A DNA stretch of 12,120 nucleotides from an uncultured Clostridia bacterium (GCA_937892635.1 CALBKB010000217.1:1-12120); one strand, 5' to 3'; numbered from the stretch's first letter, positions 1 through 7,685 are shown. A program made the numbers and translations. The notes: generated by a model from the sequence alone, not told the origin.

Positions 1-342
1 AATCCTCTGGTTGCCTTCGCGGGGCAGATGACCGGCGTGGAGGGCTATGTGGAATCCACCGCCTCCGGCTATCTGGCTGCGGTGGCCATGGCGGCAAAGC
101 TGCAGGGCAGGGAAGTACCTGATTTCCCCAAGACCACAGCCATTGGTGCGCTGGGTATGTATGTCAGCGATGAATCCGTGGTCAATTTCCAGCCAATGAA
201 TGTGAATTTTGGAATCTTTGACCAAACCCATATTAATGCAAAGCGCAAAAAAGATCGTCGTGCTATGTTGGCACAGCTGGCACTGGAAGAAATTGAACAA
301 ATAGCTGCGGAAATAATGCCGCACAAGAGGAATGAAAAATGA
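1..342 (+). CDS. trmFO: Methylenetetrahydrofolate-tRNA-(uracil-5-)-methyltransferase TrmFO, C-terminal part (5' end outside the window)
   Basis: Only the last 113 residues are present; the frame is open from base 1 and ends at TGA 340-342. The family makes ribothymidine at position 54 of tRNA, using FAD and methylenetetrahydrofolate as methyl donor, and takes the place of SAM-dependent TrmA in many Gram-positive bacteria. Visible family signatures are the FAGQMTGVEGYVES stretch (residues 6-19 of the fragment) followed by an Ala/Gly-rich ASGY helix, and a later NFQPMNVNFGIF block. The charged, lysine-rich tail is usual for the end of this protein. The stop overlaps the plsX start in an ATGA arrangement, so the two are probably translated together. 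Bases 1-180 are clearly richer in GC than the remainder of the gene. The family call is firm from the signature; the missing N-terminal FAD-binding half cannot be checked here. Confidence 0.93.
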   Translation, partial: NPLVAFAGQMTGVEGYVESTASGYLAAVAMAAKLQGREVPDFPKTTAIGALGMYVSDESVVNFQPMNVNFGIFDQTHINAKRKKDRRAMLAQLALEEIEQIAAEIMPHKRNEK

Positions 343-1355
343 AAGTAATTGTTGACGCAATGGGGGGAGATCACGCTCCCGTTCAAGTGATGAAGGGCTG
401 CGCTCTGGCTGTTAAAGAGTATGGCATTGAAGTTATTTTGTGCGGTAAACGTGATATAATCGAACAAACGGCAATTCAAGAAAATATTGATATGACAGGA
501 ATGTCCGTTGCTGATGCCCCTCAGGTTATCGAGATGACGGACCATGCAGACAGTGTAGTCAAAGACAAAAAAGATTCCTCTATGGCTGTCGGCATGCGAT
601 TACTGAAGGCAGGGGAGGGTGATGCCTTTATTTCTGCCGGAAATACCGGAGCAGTCATTACCGGAGCGACCCTTTTGGTTAAACGCATGAAAGGGGTAAA
701 GCGCGCTGCAATTGGCGGCATGATCCCTAGTATTGGTGGGAAAAAACATCTTCTCATCGATAGCGGAGCCAATGTTGAATGCTCGGCTGAGTATCTGCAT
801 CAATTTGCCGTGATGGGTTCTATGTATATGACGTGCATGTTTGGCATGGAATCCCCGCGCGTTGGGCTTCTCAATAATGGTACGGAGGATACCAAAGGTA
901 CACCGTTGCAAATTGAGGCTAATGAACGATTACGGCAAGAGACGCGAATTAACTTTATTGGAAACGTTGAGGCTCGAGACGGCGTAATGGGGCAAGCCGA
1001 TGTCGTAGTTGCTGACGGTTTTTCGGGCAATATATACTTAAAAGCACTAGAGGGTATGGGCAAAATGATATCAACCTCGCTTAAAAGTGTCTTGTTCAAA
1101 AATTTGCGCACAAAAATCGGCACGTTGCTGATTGCTAAAGAGTTTACACAATTTAAAAAGTCTTTTGACTACACTGAGGCTGGCGGCGCCCCTCTCTTAG
1201 GCGTATCCGGAATCGTTATTAAAGCCCACGGCTCATCAAATGATATGGCCATTAAAAACGCCATCCGCCAAGCCATTGAACTGCATCAGGCGGGTATTAT
1301 TGAGAAGCTAACGCAGATGATGGCACCAACCCCCAAAGCAGATAATTGCCTATAA
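339..1355 (+). CDS. plsX: Phosphate acyltransferase PlsX
   Basis: This 338-residue protein has the usual PlsX length. The family converts acyl-ACP and phosphate to acyl-phosphate, the substrate of PlsY, in the first step of phosphatidic acid synthesis; it is a peripheral membrane protein. The N-terminus IVDAMGGDHAP (4-14) is the classic PlsX start. Further conserved blocks are AGNTGA (100-105), LIDSGANVE (139-147), NNGTEDTKGTP (179-189), VVADGFSGNI (223-232) and GGAPLLGV (282-289). The ATG lies in an ATGA overlap with trmFO, with AAGAGG at 325-330 as ribosome binding site. acpP, encoding the carrier of its acyl substrate, follows after 92 bases. In Bacillus the fabD and fabG genes stand between plsX and the ACP gene; here they are absent. 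I see no FapR-like operator near the gene. Confidence 0.97.
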   Translation: MKVIVDAMGGDHAPVQVMKGCALAVKEYGIEVILCGKRDIIEQTAIQENIDMTGMSVADAPQVIEMTDHADSVVKDKKDSSMAVGMRLLKAGEGDAFISAGNTGAVITGATLLVKRMKGVKRAAIGGMIPSIGGKKHLLIDSGANVECSAEYLHQFAVMGSMYMTCMFGMESPRVGLLNNGTEDTKGTPLQIEANERLRQETRINFIGNVEARDGVMGQADVVVADGFSGNIYLKALEGMGKMISTSLKSVLFKNLRTKIGTLLIAKEFTQFKKSFDYTEAGGAPLLGVSGIVIKAHGSSNDMAIKNAIRQAIELHQAGIIEKLTQMMAPTPKADNCL

Positions 1356-1380
1356 TTGTTAAGAAATTTTTAAATAACAC

Positions 1381-1409
1381 TTGACAGAAATTCATTTCGC
1401 ATTTATTAT
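1381..1409 (+). promoter_or_regulatory. Sigma-A-type promoter of acpP
   Basis: TTGACA at 1381-1386 (perfect -35) and TATTAT at 1404-1409 (-10, one mismatch from TATAAT) are separated by exactly 17 bp. Transcription would start near 1416, giving a leader of about 32 bases before acpP. The match is seen directly in the sequence; activity is inferred. A dedicated strong promoter fits acyl carrier protein, which is normally very abundant. Read-through from trmFO-plsX is also possible, since no terminator is visible after plsX. Confidence 0.85.
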
Positions 1410-1447
1410 TTTAGTGAATTATGCAATCAAATTGGAGGGCAAGTAAC

Positions 1448-1684
1448 ATGGTATTTGATAAAATAAAATCGTTGATTGTGGAGCAGTTTATGATCTCTGA
1501 TCCCAACACTATCACAATGCAAACTTCCTTTGTCGATGATCTGGAAGCCGATTCGCTGGATATCGTTGAGTTGATTATGGCCGTTGAAGAAGAGTTTGGC
1601 GTTGCCATCGATGATCAGGATGTAGATAGCGTTAAAACAATTGGTGATGTTGTAAACTATATCACCGAAAAACAAAGCAACTAA
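1448..1684 (+). CDS. acpP: Acyl carrier protein
   Basis: This is a small acidic protein of 78 residues, the usual ACP length. It carries growing fatty acyl chains on a 4'-phosphopantetheine arm during fatty acid synthesis and supplies acyl groups to PlsX. The attachment site is Ser36 in the EADSLDIVEL motif (33-42), followed by an acidic helix (AVEEEFGVAI). The start at 1448 is preferred because GGAGGG at 1434-1439 is well placed before it. An in-frame ATG at 1421 would translate through the ribosome binding site and lies only about 5 bases after the predicted transcription start. The gene has its own promoter and is followed after 8 bases by a strong hairpin. No housekeeping alternative to an ACP is plausible, though a specialised ACP cannot be excluded by sequence alone; context favours the fatty acid synthesis one. 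Confidence 0.96.
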   Translation: MVFDKIKSLIVEQFMISDPNTITMQTSFVDDLEADSLDIVELIMAVEEEFGVAIDDQDVDSVKTIGDVVNYITEKQSN

Positions 1685-1692
1685 GTGTAATT

Positions 1693-1717
1693 CAATATCC
1701 CCGTTAAGGGGATATTG
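1693..1717 (+). terminator. Perfect 10-bp hairpin between acpP and rnc (probable partial terminator or attenuator)
   Basis: Arms 1693-1702 and 1708-1717 are perfect complements (CAATATCCCC / GGGGATATTG) around a 5-base GTTAA loop. The stretch after it, TCTTATTTA, is T-rich but interrupted, so termination may be incomplete. The rnc ribosome binding site begins 11 bases after the hairpin. The structure is seen directly; its role in terminating acpP transcripts, reducing rnc expression or protecting the acpP 3' end is inferred. Confidence 0.7.
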
Positions 1718-1741
1718 TCTTATTTAGCGAGGTGTAGTAAG

Positions 1742-2428
1742 GTGGAAATCGGTACACTGGAAAAGAAAATCGGATATGTGTTTGGCGATAAGACGCTCTT
1801 GCTGCGTGCTCTTACCCATTCTTCCTATGTGAATGAAGCCAAGGAAGAGGGGACTGTCTCCAATGAACGCTTGGAATTTTTAGGCGATTCTGTTCTAGGT
1901 TTTATTTGTGCAGGAATGCTCTTTATGGACCAAAATCGTTTCAATGAGGGAAATTTGAGCAAATTACGCGCCGCATTGGTTTGTGAAGCGTCGTTAGCTA
2001 AATTTGCCTCGGAAATCAATCTGGGCGATTATATACGTTTTAGTCGCAGTGAAGAATTGGCCGATGGTGGGCATCGACCTTCTGCGTTGGCCGATGCATT
2101 TGAGGCGTTGATTGCCGCTATCTATCTGGACGGCGGTATTGATGCGGCACGTAATTTTATTTTGCCTTATCTTGAAAAGGGTCTTCCGGATGCCATTTCC
2201 GGCAGGTTGTTTAAGGATGCCAAGACAATGCTTCAAGAAGTTGTTCAACAGAACCCCGGCGAGCATTTATCGTATCGCTTGCTGAAAACAGAAGGTCCCG
2301 ATCATTGCAAGGTCTTTACTGTGGCTGTGCTTCTCAATAGTAACTGCATTGGTCAAGGCGTCGGTCGCAGTAAAAAGGAAGCGGAGCAGATGGCCGCCAA
2401 TGAAGCGTTAAAATTAATGGGATTATAA
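1742..2428 (+). CDS. rnc: Ribonuclease III
   Basis: This 228-residue endonuclease cleaves double-stranded RNA, as in rRNA precursor processing and decay of structured or antisense RNAs. The RNase III signature NERLEFLGDS lies at residues 41-50, and the expected acidic metal ligands are E42, E45, D49, D118 and E121. A C-terminal double-stranded RNA binding domain covers about 159-227, ending in the conserved KKEAEQMAANEAL helix (211-223). The GTG at 1742 is chosen as the start because GAGGTG at 1729-1734 precedes it by 7 bases and the protein then begins at the usual place before helix 1. An upstream in-frame TTG at 1715 falls inside the hairpin and has no binding site. In Firmicutes rnc commonly precedes smc and ftsY, as here. 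It is probably transcribed from the acpP promoter, modulated by the intervening hairpin. Confidence 0.96.
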   Translation: MEIGTLEKKIGYVFGDKTLLLRALTHSSYVNEAKEEGTVSNERLEFLGDSVLGFICAGMLFMDQNRFNEGNLSKLRAALVCEASLAKFASEINLGDYIRFSRSEELADGGHRPSALADAFEALIAAIYLDGGIDAARNFILPYLEKGLPDAISGRLFKDAKTMLQEVVQQNPGEHLSYRLLKTEGPDHCKVFTVAVLLNSNCIGQGVGRSKKEAEQMAANEALKLMGL

Positions 2429-2432
2429 TGGT

Positions 2433-2468
2433 AAAGGCTATATCCGCGATTACGGAATAGCCTTTTTT
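2433..2468 (+). terminator. Rho-independent terminator after rnc
   Basis: A 9-bp stem (AAAGGCTAT at 2433-2441 with ATAGCCTTT at 2457-2465) is topped by a 4-bp inner stem (TCCG 2443-2446 with CGGA 2453-2456), one bulged A and a 6-base loop. It runs straight into six Ts (2463-2468). It starts 5 bases after the rnc stop and separates the acpP-rnc unit from the smc promoter. Confidence 0.92.
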
Positions 2469-2531
2469 CATAGCAACACACATAAATTGACAAGTTTTTC
2501 GCAAAAAAGAAATATTAAAGTACAATTATTA

Positions 2532-2560
2532 TTGAAATTATCTGTATTTTTTGATATAAT
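2532..2560 (+). promoter_or_regulatory. Extended -10 promoter of the smc-ftsY-leuS unit
   Basis: TTGAAA at 2532-2537 (-35) and a perfect TATAAT at 2555-2560 (-10) are 17 bp apart, and TG at 2552-2553 gives an extended -10. Transcription would start near 2567. A 6-bp inverted repeat (TTTGAT 2550-2555, ATCAAA 2566-2571) surrounds the -10 and the start point. A second, weaker candidate lies just upstream: TTCGCA 2498-2503, 17 bp, TACAAT 2521-2526. This is the only obvious promoter before the eight-gene run that follows. The rest of the 2469-2602 gap is AT-rich with no other structure that I can see. Confidence 0.85.
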
Positions 2561-2602
2561 TTTTAATCAAATCATATTCAGAATTGAGGTGCTACGCCGA
2601 AT

Positions 2603-5600
2603 ATGTTTTTAAAATCCTTACAAATGCAGGGATTTAAATCCTTTCCGGACAAGACCACGATCCAATTTAATAAGGGGATAACAGCCATTGTCGGCCCGAA
2701 CGGCAGCGGTAAGAGCAATATTACCGATGCGGTGCGCTGGGTTTTGGGTGAAATGAGTTCAAAAATGTTACGCGGCACCAAAATGGAGGACGTTGTCTTT
2801 GATGGCACAACAGGCCGTAAAGCCATGGGTTTTGCCGAGGTGTCGCTGACGCTGGACAACTCCGATAAGAGCCTGCCAATTGATTTTTCAGAGGTAACGG
2901 TGACGCGTCGCTATTACCGATCTGGTGAAAGCGAATATATGATCAATCGCAGTCCTGTGCGTCTGCGTGATATCCACGAGCTGCTCATGGATACCGGTTT
3001 GGGGCGTGATGGTTATTCTATTATCGGCCAAGGTAAAATATCGGATATTTTAGCTTCAAAAAGCGATGAGCGTCGACAGATATTTGAAGAGGCTGCCGGC
3101 ATTTCAAAATATCGCTATCGCAAGCAGGAATCGGAACGTAAGCTCGAACAGACGGAAGAAAATCTGGTTCGTCTGCGCGATATCGTTGCTGAACTCGAAT
3201 CCCGCGTGGGTCCGCTGGAAAAACAAGCGGAAACAGCAAGGGAATTTTTACGTCTGCGCGATGAAAAAAAAGGCCTTGAAGTTAGCCTTTGGTTGGGAAA
3301 CATTGACAATATTAAGGTCAATAAGGAAAAAATTGAGCACGACTGCATGACCGGTCGTGCCGATTTAGAGCGCGCTGAAAAAGCGATGGAAGCGCAGGAG
3401 AAAGAGTCGGAAGACATCTATCTGGAAGCCCAAAAAGCCACCCAAGCCATCGATTTCTTGCGTGGCGAGATTGTGTCATTGAATGAACAAGCAGCAGCTA
3501 AAGAGAGCGAAATTTCGCTGATTCGTAGCGATATTGAGCATAATAATGAGCTAATTGCCCGCCTGACGGCCGAAATTGGTGAAGATGATGAAAAAATGCG
3601 TGGGTTTGACGAAAGCATTGCCGATCGCCAAACTCAGATTGATGCCTTAAGTATTGACTTGGAGCAGGAAAGAGCACAGTTAACGGCTTTGAATGATTCG
3701 AACACGGCGATCCTCGGCGAAGAATCGGATGTAGAGGCGCGTATTAATGCTCTCAACAGTGATATTCTGAATTTATCTGAGCGGTTAACAGACGCTAAAA
3801 TTAAAATTGGCTTTGCTGAAAGCAACTGTGCAGTATTGAGTCAAAATTTTGAACGTATTGCCGAACAACTGCATACTGCTAACGCGGATTATGAGGCTAT
3901 TGACATACAGGTTAAACAAAAAGAAGAAGAAATAGCGCAAACGAATGGAAAAATCACGGAGCTTAACAACACACTCAGCGGTTATGAACTGCGAATTAAT
4001 GCGTTACAGATGCGTATTGAAAAACAGGAAAAGGTTAAGCTTGATCTGGAAAACAATTTGAACGCCAAGCGGTTGCGGTTAACCACGCTGTCGGATATGC
4101 AGAATCATTTTGATGGATATCACGATAGTGTTAAGCGTGTTATGCAGGCTGCGTCACGCCAGCAATTAAACGGTATTTGCGGTCCGGTATCTACCATTGT
4201 ACGTACCGATGAAAAATATTCGGTTGCCATTGAAACGGCATTAGGCAACACCATTCAGAACATTGTTGTTGATACCGAGAATGACGCCAAAGCGGCCGTA
4301 TATTATTTAAAAAATAACAATGCCGGACGTGCAACTTTTTTGCCGGTGTCTACCATTACGGCAAAAACGATATCGTCCGACGACATGAAAGACAGTCTCG
4401 GTTTTCTTGGCGTTGCTTCAGAGATGGTCAAGTGCGAACCGAAATACCGCGAACTGGTTAACTGGCTGTTAGGGCGCGTATGTGTCGTATACAATTTGGA
4501 AAATGCAGTTACATTGGCTAAGCACATTGGCTATAAATACCGTATCGTTACTCTTGACGGTCAGGTTGTCAATGCAGGTGGTAGTATGACCGGCGGTAGT
4601 GCTGCTAAGGGATCCGGGTTGTTAACGCGACAGAATGAGATGAAGCGTTTAGAGGGTGAGTTAAAGGCGCACGAATCGGAACATCAGTCGGCTTGCGCCG
4701 CATTGGACGATTTGAACGAAAAACTGGCACACGACAATGCGTTTGCTGATGGCATAAAGGCTGAAATCCGTCAATATGAAGATGCCAATACGGCAAATCA
4801 ATTGCGCATGGAGGATGCTAAACAGCGGCTCACCCATGCCAAAGCACTTGTTCAAGAACTGACACAACGCGATGCAGACGCTCATGCCGAATATGATTGT
4901 GCAAAAGAGGAGATGCAGAAATATACGTTGCTGTCGCAGCAGCTAAATGAGCAAATCTCACAGCAAACCCAAAAATCGGATGAATTGCTCAAGGGCCATG
5001 AAGAAATCATTGCTCGCCGCGATGAGATTGTGGCAAAAATTGCGGATCGCAAATTGAGCATTTTTACAATCGAAAAAGATATTGAAACGATCGCCCGTTC
5101 CATTGAAGAGCTTAACACATATAAACGTGAGCGCGGCACATTGATTGAGTCGAAACATACAGAAATGGCCGGCTTGACCGATAAAAACGTTGAGCTTGAA
5201 CAAAAAATCAGCGATTGTTTCGCTCAAGCAAAGCAGCTGAGAGACCTCGCGGCCGATAAGCAAGCCCATACGGAAGATATCCGCAAACAGCGTGAAGATG
5301 CTGAAAAGAAAGCCAATGAATTAAGGGCTTCTACAAAGGATATTGCCAGTGAAAAGGAACGCTTGATTCGCGAAGTGGAACGTCTCGAGACGCGCAGAGA
5401 AAACATTGAATCGGAATATGATAATATCATTGCGCGACTCTTTGATGAGTATGAGTTGACACTTACCGATGCACAACCTCTTCGCCAAGAGCTGCCCAGC
5501 ATTTCCAAGGCGCAACAGCGTTTAGGTGAAATTAAGGGTAAAATGAAGCGCATGGGTGATGTGAATATCGGCGCAATTGAAGAATATAAAGCCGTTAAAG

Positions 5601-6172
5601 ATCGATACGATTTCCTCCTGACGCAGACCAATGACCTGGAAGAGGCCAAGAGCGACATGGAGAAGGTTATCGCAGAATTAACGGAGCAGATGAAGACGAT
5701 ATTCAGCGAACAGTTTGTTGTTATCAATGAAACTTTTAAACAAACATTCGTTGAATTGTTCGGTGGCGGCAAGGCCGATCTGATTCTGACCGATCCAACC
5801 GATATGCTCAATACCGGTATTGAAATCCGTGTTACACCGCCGGGCAAGGTGATTAAAAACTTGTCTTCACTTTCAGGCGGTGAACAGGCTTTTGTTGCTA
5901 TCGCGTTGTATTTTGCTATTATACGCGTTCGTCCGACGCCCTTCTGTATCATGGACGAGATTGAAACGGCGCTTGATGAGGTCAATACCGCTCGTTTTGC
6001 AGCATTTCTACATACTATTACCGAACATACGCAGATCATTATTGTTTCCCACCGTCGCAGCACTATGGAGGAAGCAGATGTTCTTTATGGTGTTACAATG
6101 CAGGAGAAGGGTGTATCGAAACTGCTGACGATTAATGTCGGTGAGGTATATGACGAGTTACGTATCCAATAG
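2603..6172 (+). CDS. smc: Chromosome segregation protein SMC
   Basis: This 1189-residue condensin ATPase has the usual bacterial SMC length. As a dimer with ScpA and ScpB it organises and separates replicated chromosomes. The N-terminal head has Walker A GPNGSGKSN (31-39) and the conserved block with GRDGYS, GQGKIS and FEEAAGISKYR (roughly 135-170). Long heptad-rich coiled coils, full of Glu, Lys, Leu and Ala, cover about 165-510 and 670-1010. The hinge lies at about 520-665 and ends with GGSMTGGS. The C-terminal head has the ABC signature LSGGEQ (1090-1095), Walker B FCIMDE (1114-1119) and the ALDEVN D-loop. The ATG at 2603 follows TTGAGGTG (2584-2591) and gives the typical MFLKSLQMQGFKSF start. 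The Walker B region reads DEIETALDE where DEVDAALDE is commoner, a conservative change that keeps both acids. scpA and scpB are not in this window. Confidence 0.98.
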   Translation: MFLKSLQMQGFKSFPDKTTIQFNKGITAIVGPNGSGKSNITDAVRWVLGEMSSKMLRGTKMEDVVFDGTTGRKAMGFAEVSLTLDNSDKSLPIDFSEVTVTRRYYRSGESEYMINRSPVRLRDIHELLMDTGLGRDGYSIIGQGKISDILASKSDERRQIFEEAAGISKYRYRKQESERKLEQTEENLVRLRDIVAELESRVGPLEKQAETAREFLRLRDEKKGLEVSLWLGNIDNIKVNKEKIEHDCMTGRADLERAEKAMEAQEKESEDIYLEAQKATQAIDFLRGEIVSLNEQAAAKESEISLIRSDIEHNNELIARLTAEIGEDDEKMRGFDESIADRQTQIDALSIDLEQERAQLTALNDSNTAILGEESDVEARINALNSDILNLSERLTDAKIKIGFAESNCAVLSQNFERIAEQLHTANADYEAIDIQVKQKEEEIAQTNGKITELNNTLSGYELRINALQMRIEKQEKVKLDLENNLNAKRLRLTTLSDMQNHFDGYHDSVKRVMQAASRQQLNGICGPVSTIVRTDEKYSVAIETALGNTIQNIVVDTENDAKAAVYYLKNNNAGRATFLPVSTITAKTISSDDMKDSLGFLGVASEMVKCEPKYRELVNWLLGRVCVVYNLENAVTLAKHIGYKYRIVTLDGQVVNAGGSMTGGSAAKGSGLLTRQNEMKRLEGELKAHESEHQSACAALDDLNEKLAHDNAFADGIKAEIRQYEDANTANQLRMEDAKQRLTHAKALVQELTQRDADAHAEYDCAKEEMQKYTLLSQQLNEQISQQTQKSDELLKGHEEIIARRDEIVAKIADRKLSIFTIEKDIETIARSIEELNTYKRERGTLIESKHTEMAGLTDKNVELEQKISDCFAQAKQLRDLAADKQAHTEDIRKQREDAEKKANELRASTKDIASEKERLIREVERLETRRENIESEYDNIIARLFDEYELTLTDAQPLRQELPSISKAQQRLGEIKGKMKRMGDVNIGAIEEYKAVKDRYDFLLTQTNDLEEAKSDMEKVIAELTEQMKTIFSEQFVVINETFKQTFVELFGGGKADLILTDPTDMLNTGIEIRVTPPGKVIKNLSSLSGGEQAFVAIALYFAIIRVRPTPFCIMDEIETALDEVNTARFAAFLHTITEHTQIIIVSHRRSTMEEADVLYGVTMQEKGVSKLLTINVGEVYDELRIQ

Positions 6173-6183
6173 GAGCAAAGATA

Positions 6184-7092
6184 ATGGGTTTATTTGAAAA
6201 ACTGAAAACGACATTAAGTAAAACCCGCCAATCTTTTGGTGAAAGCATTAACTCCTTGGTTGCCAATTTTCGCGCTGTTGACGAGGATTTTCTGGAGGAG
6301 CTGGAAGAGACTCTGATTATGGCTGACACCGGCGTTGAGGTGGCTGAATCGATTATTGAAGATTTAAAAAAACGCGCCAAAATGCAAAAGATTTCAACCG
6401 GAGACGAAGTGCGCAGTTTACTGGCCAATATCATCGCTGATCAAATGTCCTCTGAATCCATGGCTCTAACCATTAATACCAAACCTTCCGTTATCATGGT
6501 AATCGGTGTAAACGGAACAGGGAAGACAACAACCTGTGCTAAGCTGGCAAAGTATCTGCATGATAGCGGGAAAAAGGTACTGCTTGCAGCCGGCGATACC
6601 TTTCGTGCCGCAGCCTCCGAGCAGTTGGATGTTTGGGCAAAGCGCTTAAAGATTGATATTGTCAAGCATCGTGAGGGCGGAGATCCTGCTGCAGTCTTAT
6701 TTGACGCCATTTCAGCAGCTAAGGCTCGACAGATGGATGTAATCATATGCGACACGGCCGGACGATTGCACAATAAAAAGCACCTAATGGATGAACTGAC
6801 AAAAATGAGTCGGGTTATTGATCGAGAGCTACCGGATGCCGATAAGGAATTCCTTTTGGTCATTGACGCAACAACCGGACAGAATGCCGTTAATCAGGCA
6901 AAAGAGTTCGCGGCTTCGGCGGGACTTACGGGTATTGTTCTCACAAAGTTGGATGGTACGGCACGCGGCGGTATGGCAATCGGTGTGTTGCATCAGCTTG
7001 GAATTCCTATCAAATTTGTAGGACTTGGGGAGTCGGCGGATGATTTTGACCGCTTCTCTCCGGAAAGTTATGCACGGGGATTGCTTGAATGA
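6184..7092 (+). CDS. ftsY: Signal recognition particle receptor FtsY
   Basis: This 302-residue SRP GTPase pairs with Ffh to deliver ribosomes making membrane proteins to the Sec translocon. A helical N domain (about 1-95) precedes the G domain. G-domain motifs are GVNGTGKTTT (108-117, P loop), DTFRAAA (138-144), DTAGR (190-194), TKLDG (254-258) and the closing GLGE region (280-283). DTFRAAA and TKLDGTARGG mark FtsY rather than Ffh, and there is no methionine-rich M domain. The long acidic A domain of enterobacterial FtsY is missing, as is usual in Gram-positive bacteria; the short N-terminal amphipathic-looking stretch MGLFEKLKTTL may help membrane contact. The AGGAG binding site (6171-6175) overlaps the smc stop codon, so expression is tied to smc. 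The stop overlaps the next gene in ATGA. Confidence 0.97.
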   Translation: MGLFEKLKTTLSKTRQSFGESINSLVANFRAVDEDFLEELEETLIMADTGVEVAESIIEDLKKRAKMQKISTGDEVRSLLANIIADQMSSESMALTINTKPSVIMVIGVNGTGKTTTCAKLAKYLHDSGKKVLLAAGDTFRAAASEQLDVWAKRLKIDIVKHREGGDPAAVLFDAISAAKARQMDVIICDTAGRLHNKKHLMDELTKMSRVIDRELPDADKEFLLVIDATTGQNAVNQAKEFAASAGLTGIVLTKLDGTARGGMAIGVLHQLGIPIKFVGLGESADDFDRFSPESYARGLLE

Positions 7093-7685
7093 GGCTACTA
7101 ATTGCAACCAATAATCAAAATAAAAAACGGGAGATTGACGCAATACTTGCTCCGCTTAGCGTTGAAACGGTTACGCCCAGAGAGCTTGGTATTGACTTCG
7201 ACCCAATTGAAAACGGAACTACTTTTGAAGAAAATGCCATGATTAAGGCACGATGTGGCTTTGATCTTACCGGTATCGGCACAATTGCTGACGATTCAGG
7301 ATTATGCGTAAACGCACTAAATGGTCGGCCGGGAATATATTCTGCACGATACGGCGGAGAAGAGGCAACCTATTCGGAAAAGATCGCCATGCTGCAACAG
7401 GAAATTGGTGATGCAGAAGATCGCAGCGCCAGTTTTGAGTGCGCCATTGCCTGTGTCTTATCCAAAGACGTAGCCTTTACCGTTACCGGTAGATGCGTGG
7501 GTGAAATTGCGCATGAATCAGCCGGAGCAGGTGGGTTTGGTTACGATCCTATTTTTTACATTCCGTCAAAGCAAAAGACCTTTTCGGAATTAACCGATGA
7601 GGAGAAAAATGCAATCAGCCACCGCGGTGCGGCGCTGGAAGCATTACGTAAGAAACTAAATGAAATACAAGAGAAGGACATCTGA
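7089..7685 (+). CDS. rdgB: XTP/dITP pyrophosphatase (RdgB/HAM1 family)
   Basis: This 198-residue house-cleaning enzyme hydrolyses non-canonical purine triphosphates (dITP, XTP, ITP) to monophosphate and pyrophosphate, keeping them out of DNA and RNA. Family motifs are the N-terminal ATNNQNKKREI (6-16), which binds the triphosphate, the catalytic-region ADDSGL (67-72), NGRPGIYSARY (78-88), GFGYDPIF (149-156) and the base-recognising SHRG (177-180). The start shares ATGA with the ftsY stop and has only a weak GGGGA-like site upstream (7076-7080), suggesting translational coupling. The stop overlaps the next start by one base (TGATG). The gene is also called xtp or ysnA in Bacillus; the family assignment is firm and the exact substrate preference is inferred from the family. 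Confidence 0.95.
   Translation: MRLLIATNNQNKKREIDAILAPLSVETVTPRELGIDFDPIENGTTFEENAMIKARCGFDLTGIGTIADDSGLCVNALNGRPGIYSARYGGEEATYSEKIAMLQQEIGDAEDRSASFECAIACVLSKDVAFTVTGRCVGEIAHESAGAGGFGYDPIFYIPSKQKTFSELTDEEKNAISHRGAALEALRKKLNEIQEKDI

Noticed and set aside
69..545. A 158-codon open frame on the - strand across the trmFO-plsX junction.
   Set aside because: Both genes on the + strand are clear family members; the opposite frame matches no family I recognise.
1357..1379. TGTTA/TAACA arms between plsX and acpP as a possible operator or terminator.
   Set aside because: Short 5-bp arms in an AT-rich stretch; no T-tract, and no match to known FapR or FabT boxes.
1421..1447. A longer acpP reading from the in-frame ATG at 1421.
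   Set aside because: It would translate the ribosome binding site itself and begins about 5 bases after the predicted transcription start; the ACP family starts at 1448.
1715..1741. A longer rnc reading from TTG at 1715.
   Set aside because: The codon lies in the 3' arm of the hairpin, with no binding site, and adds residues not typical of RNase III.
2487..2492. A perfect TTGACA upstream of smc.
   Set aside because: No acceptable -10 lies 16-18 bp downstream; the nearest TACAAT is 28 bp away.
5224..6063. A 279-codon open frame on the - strand inside smc.
   Set aside because: It lies wholly opposite smc, is rich in Ser, Arg and Ile/Leu as expected from reading a Glu/Lys-rich coiled coil backwards, and shows no recognisable domain or binding site.
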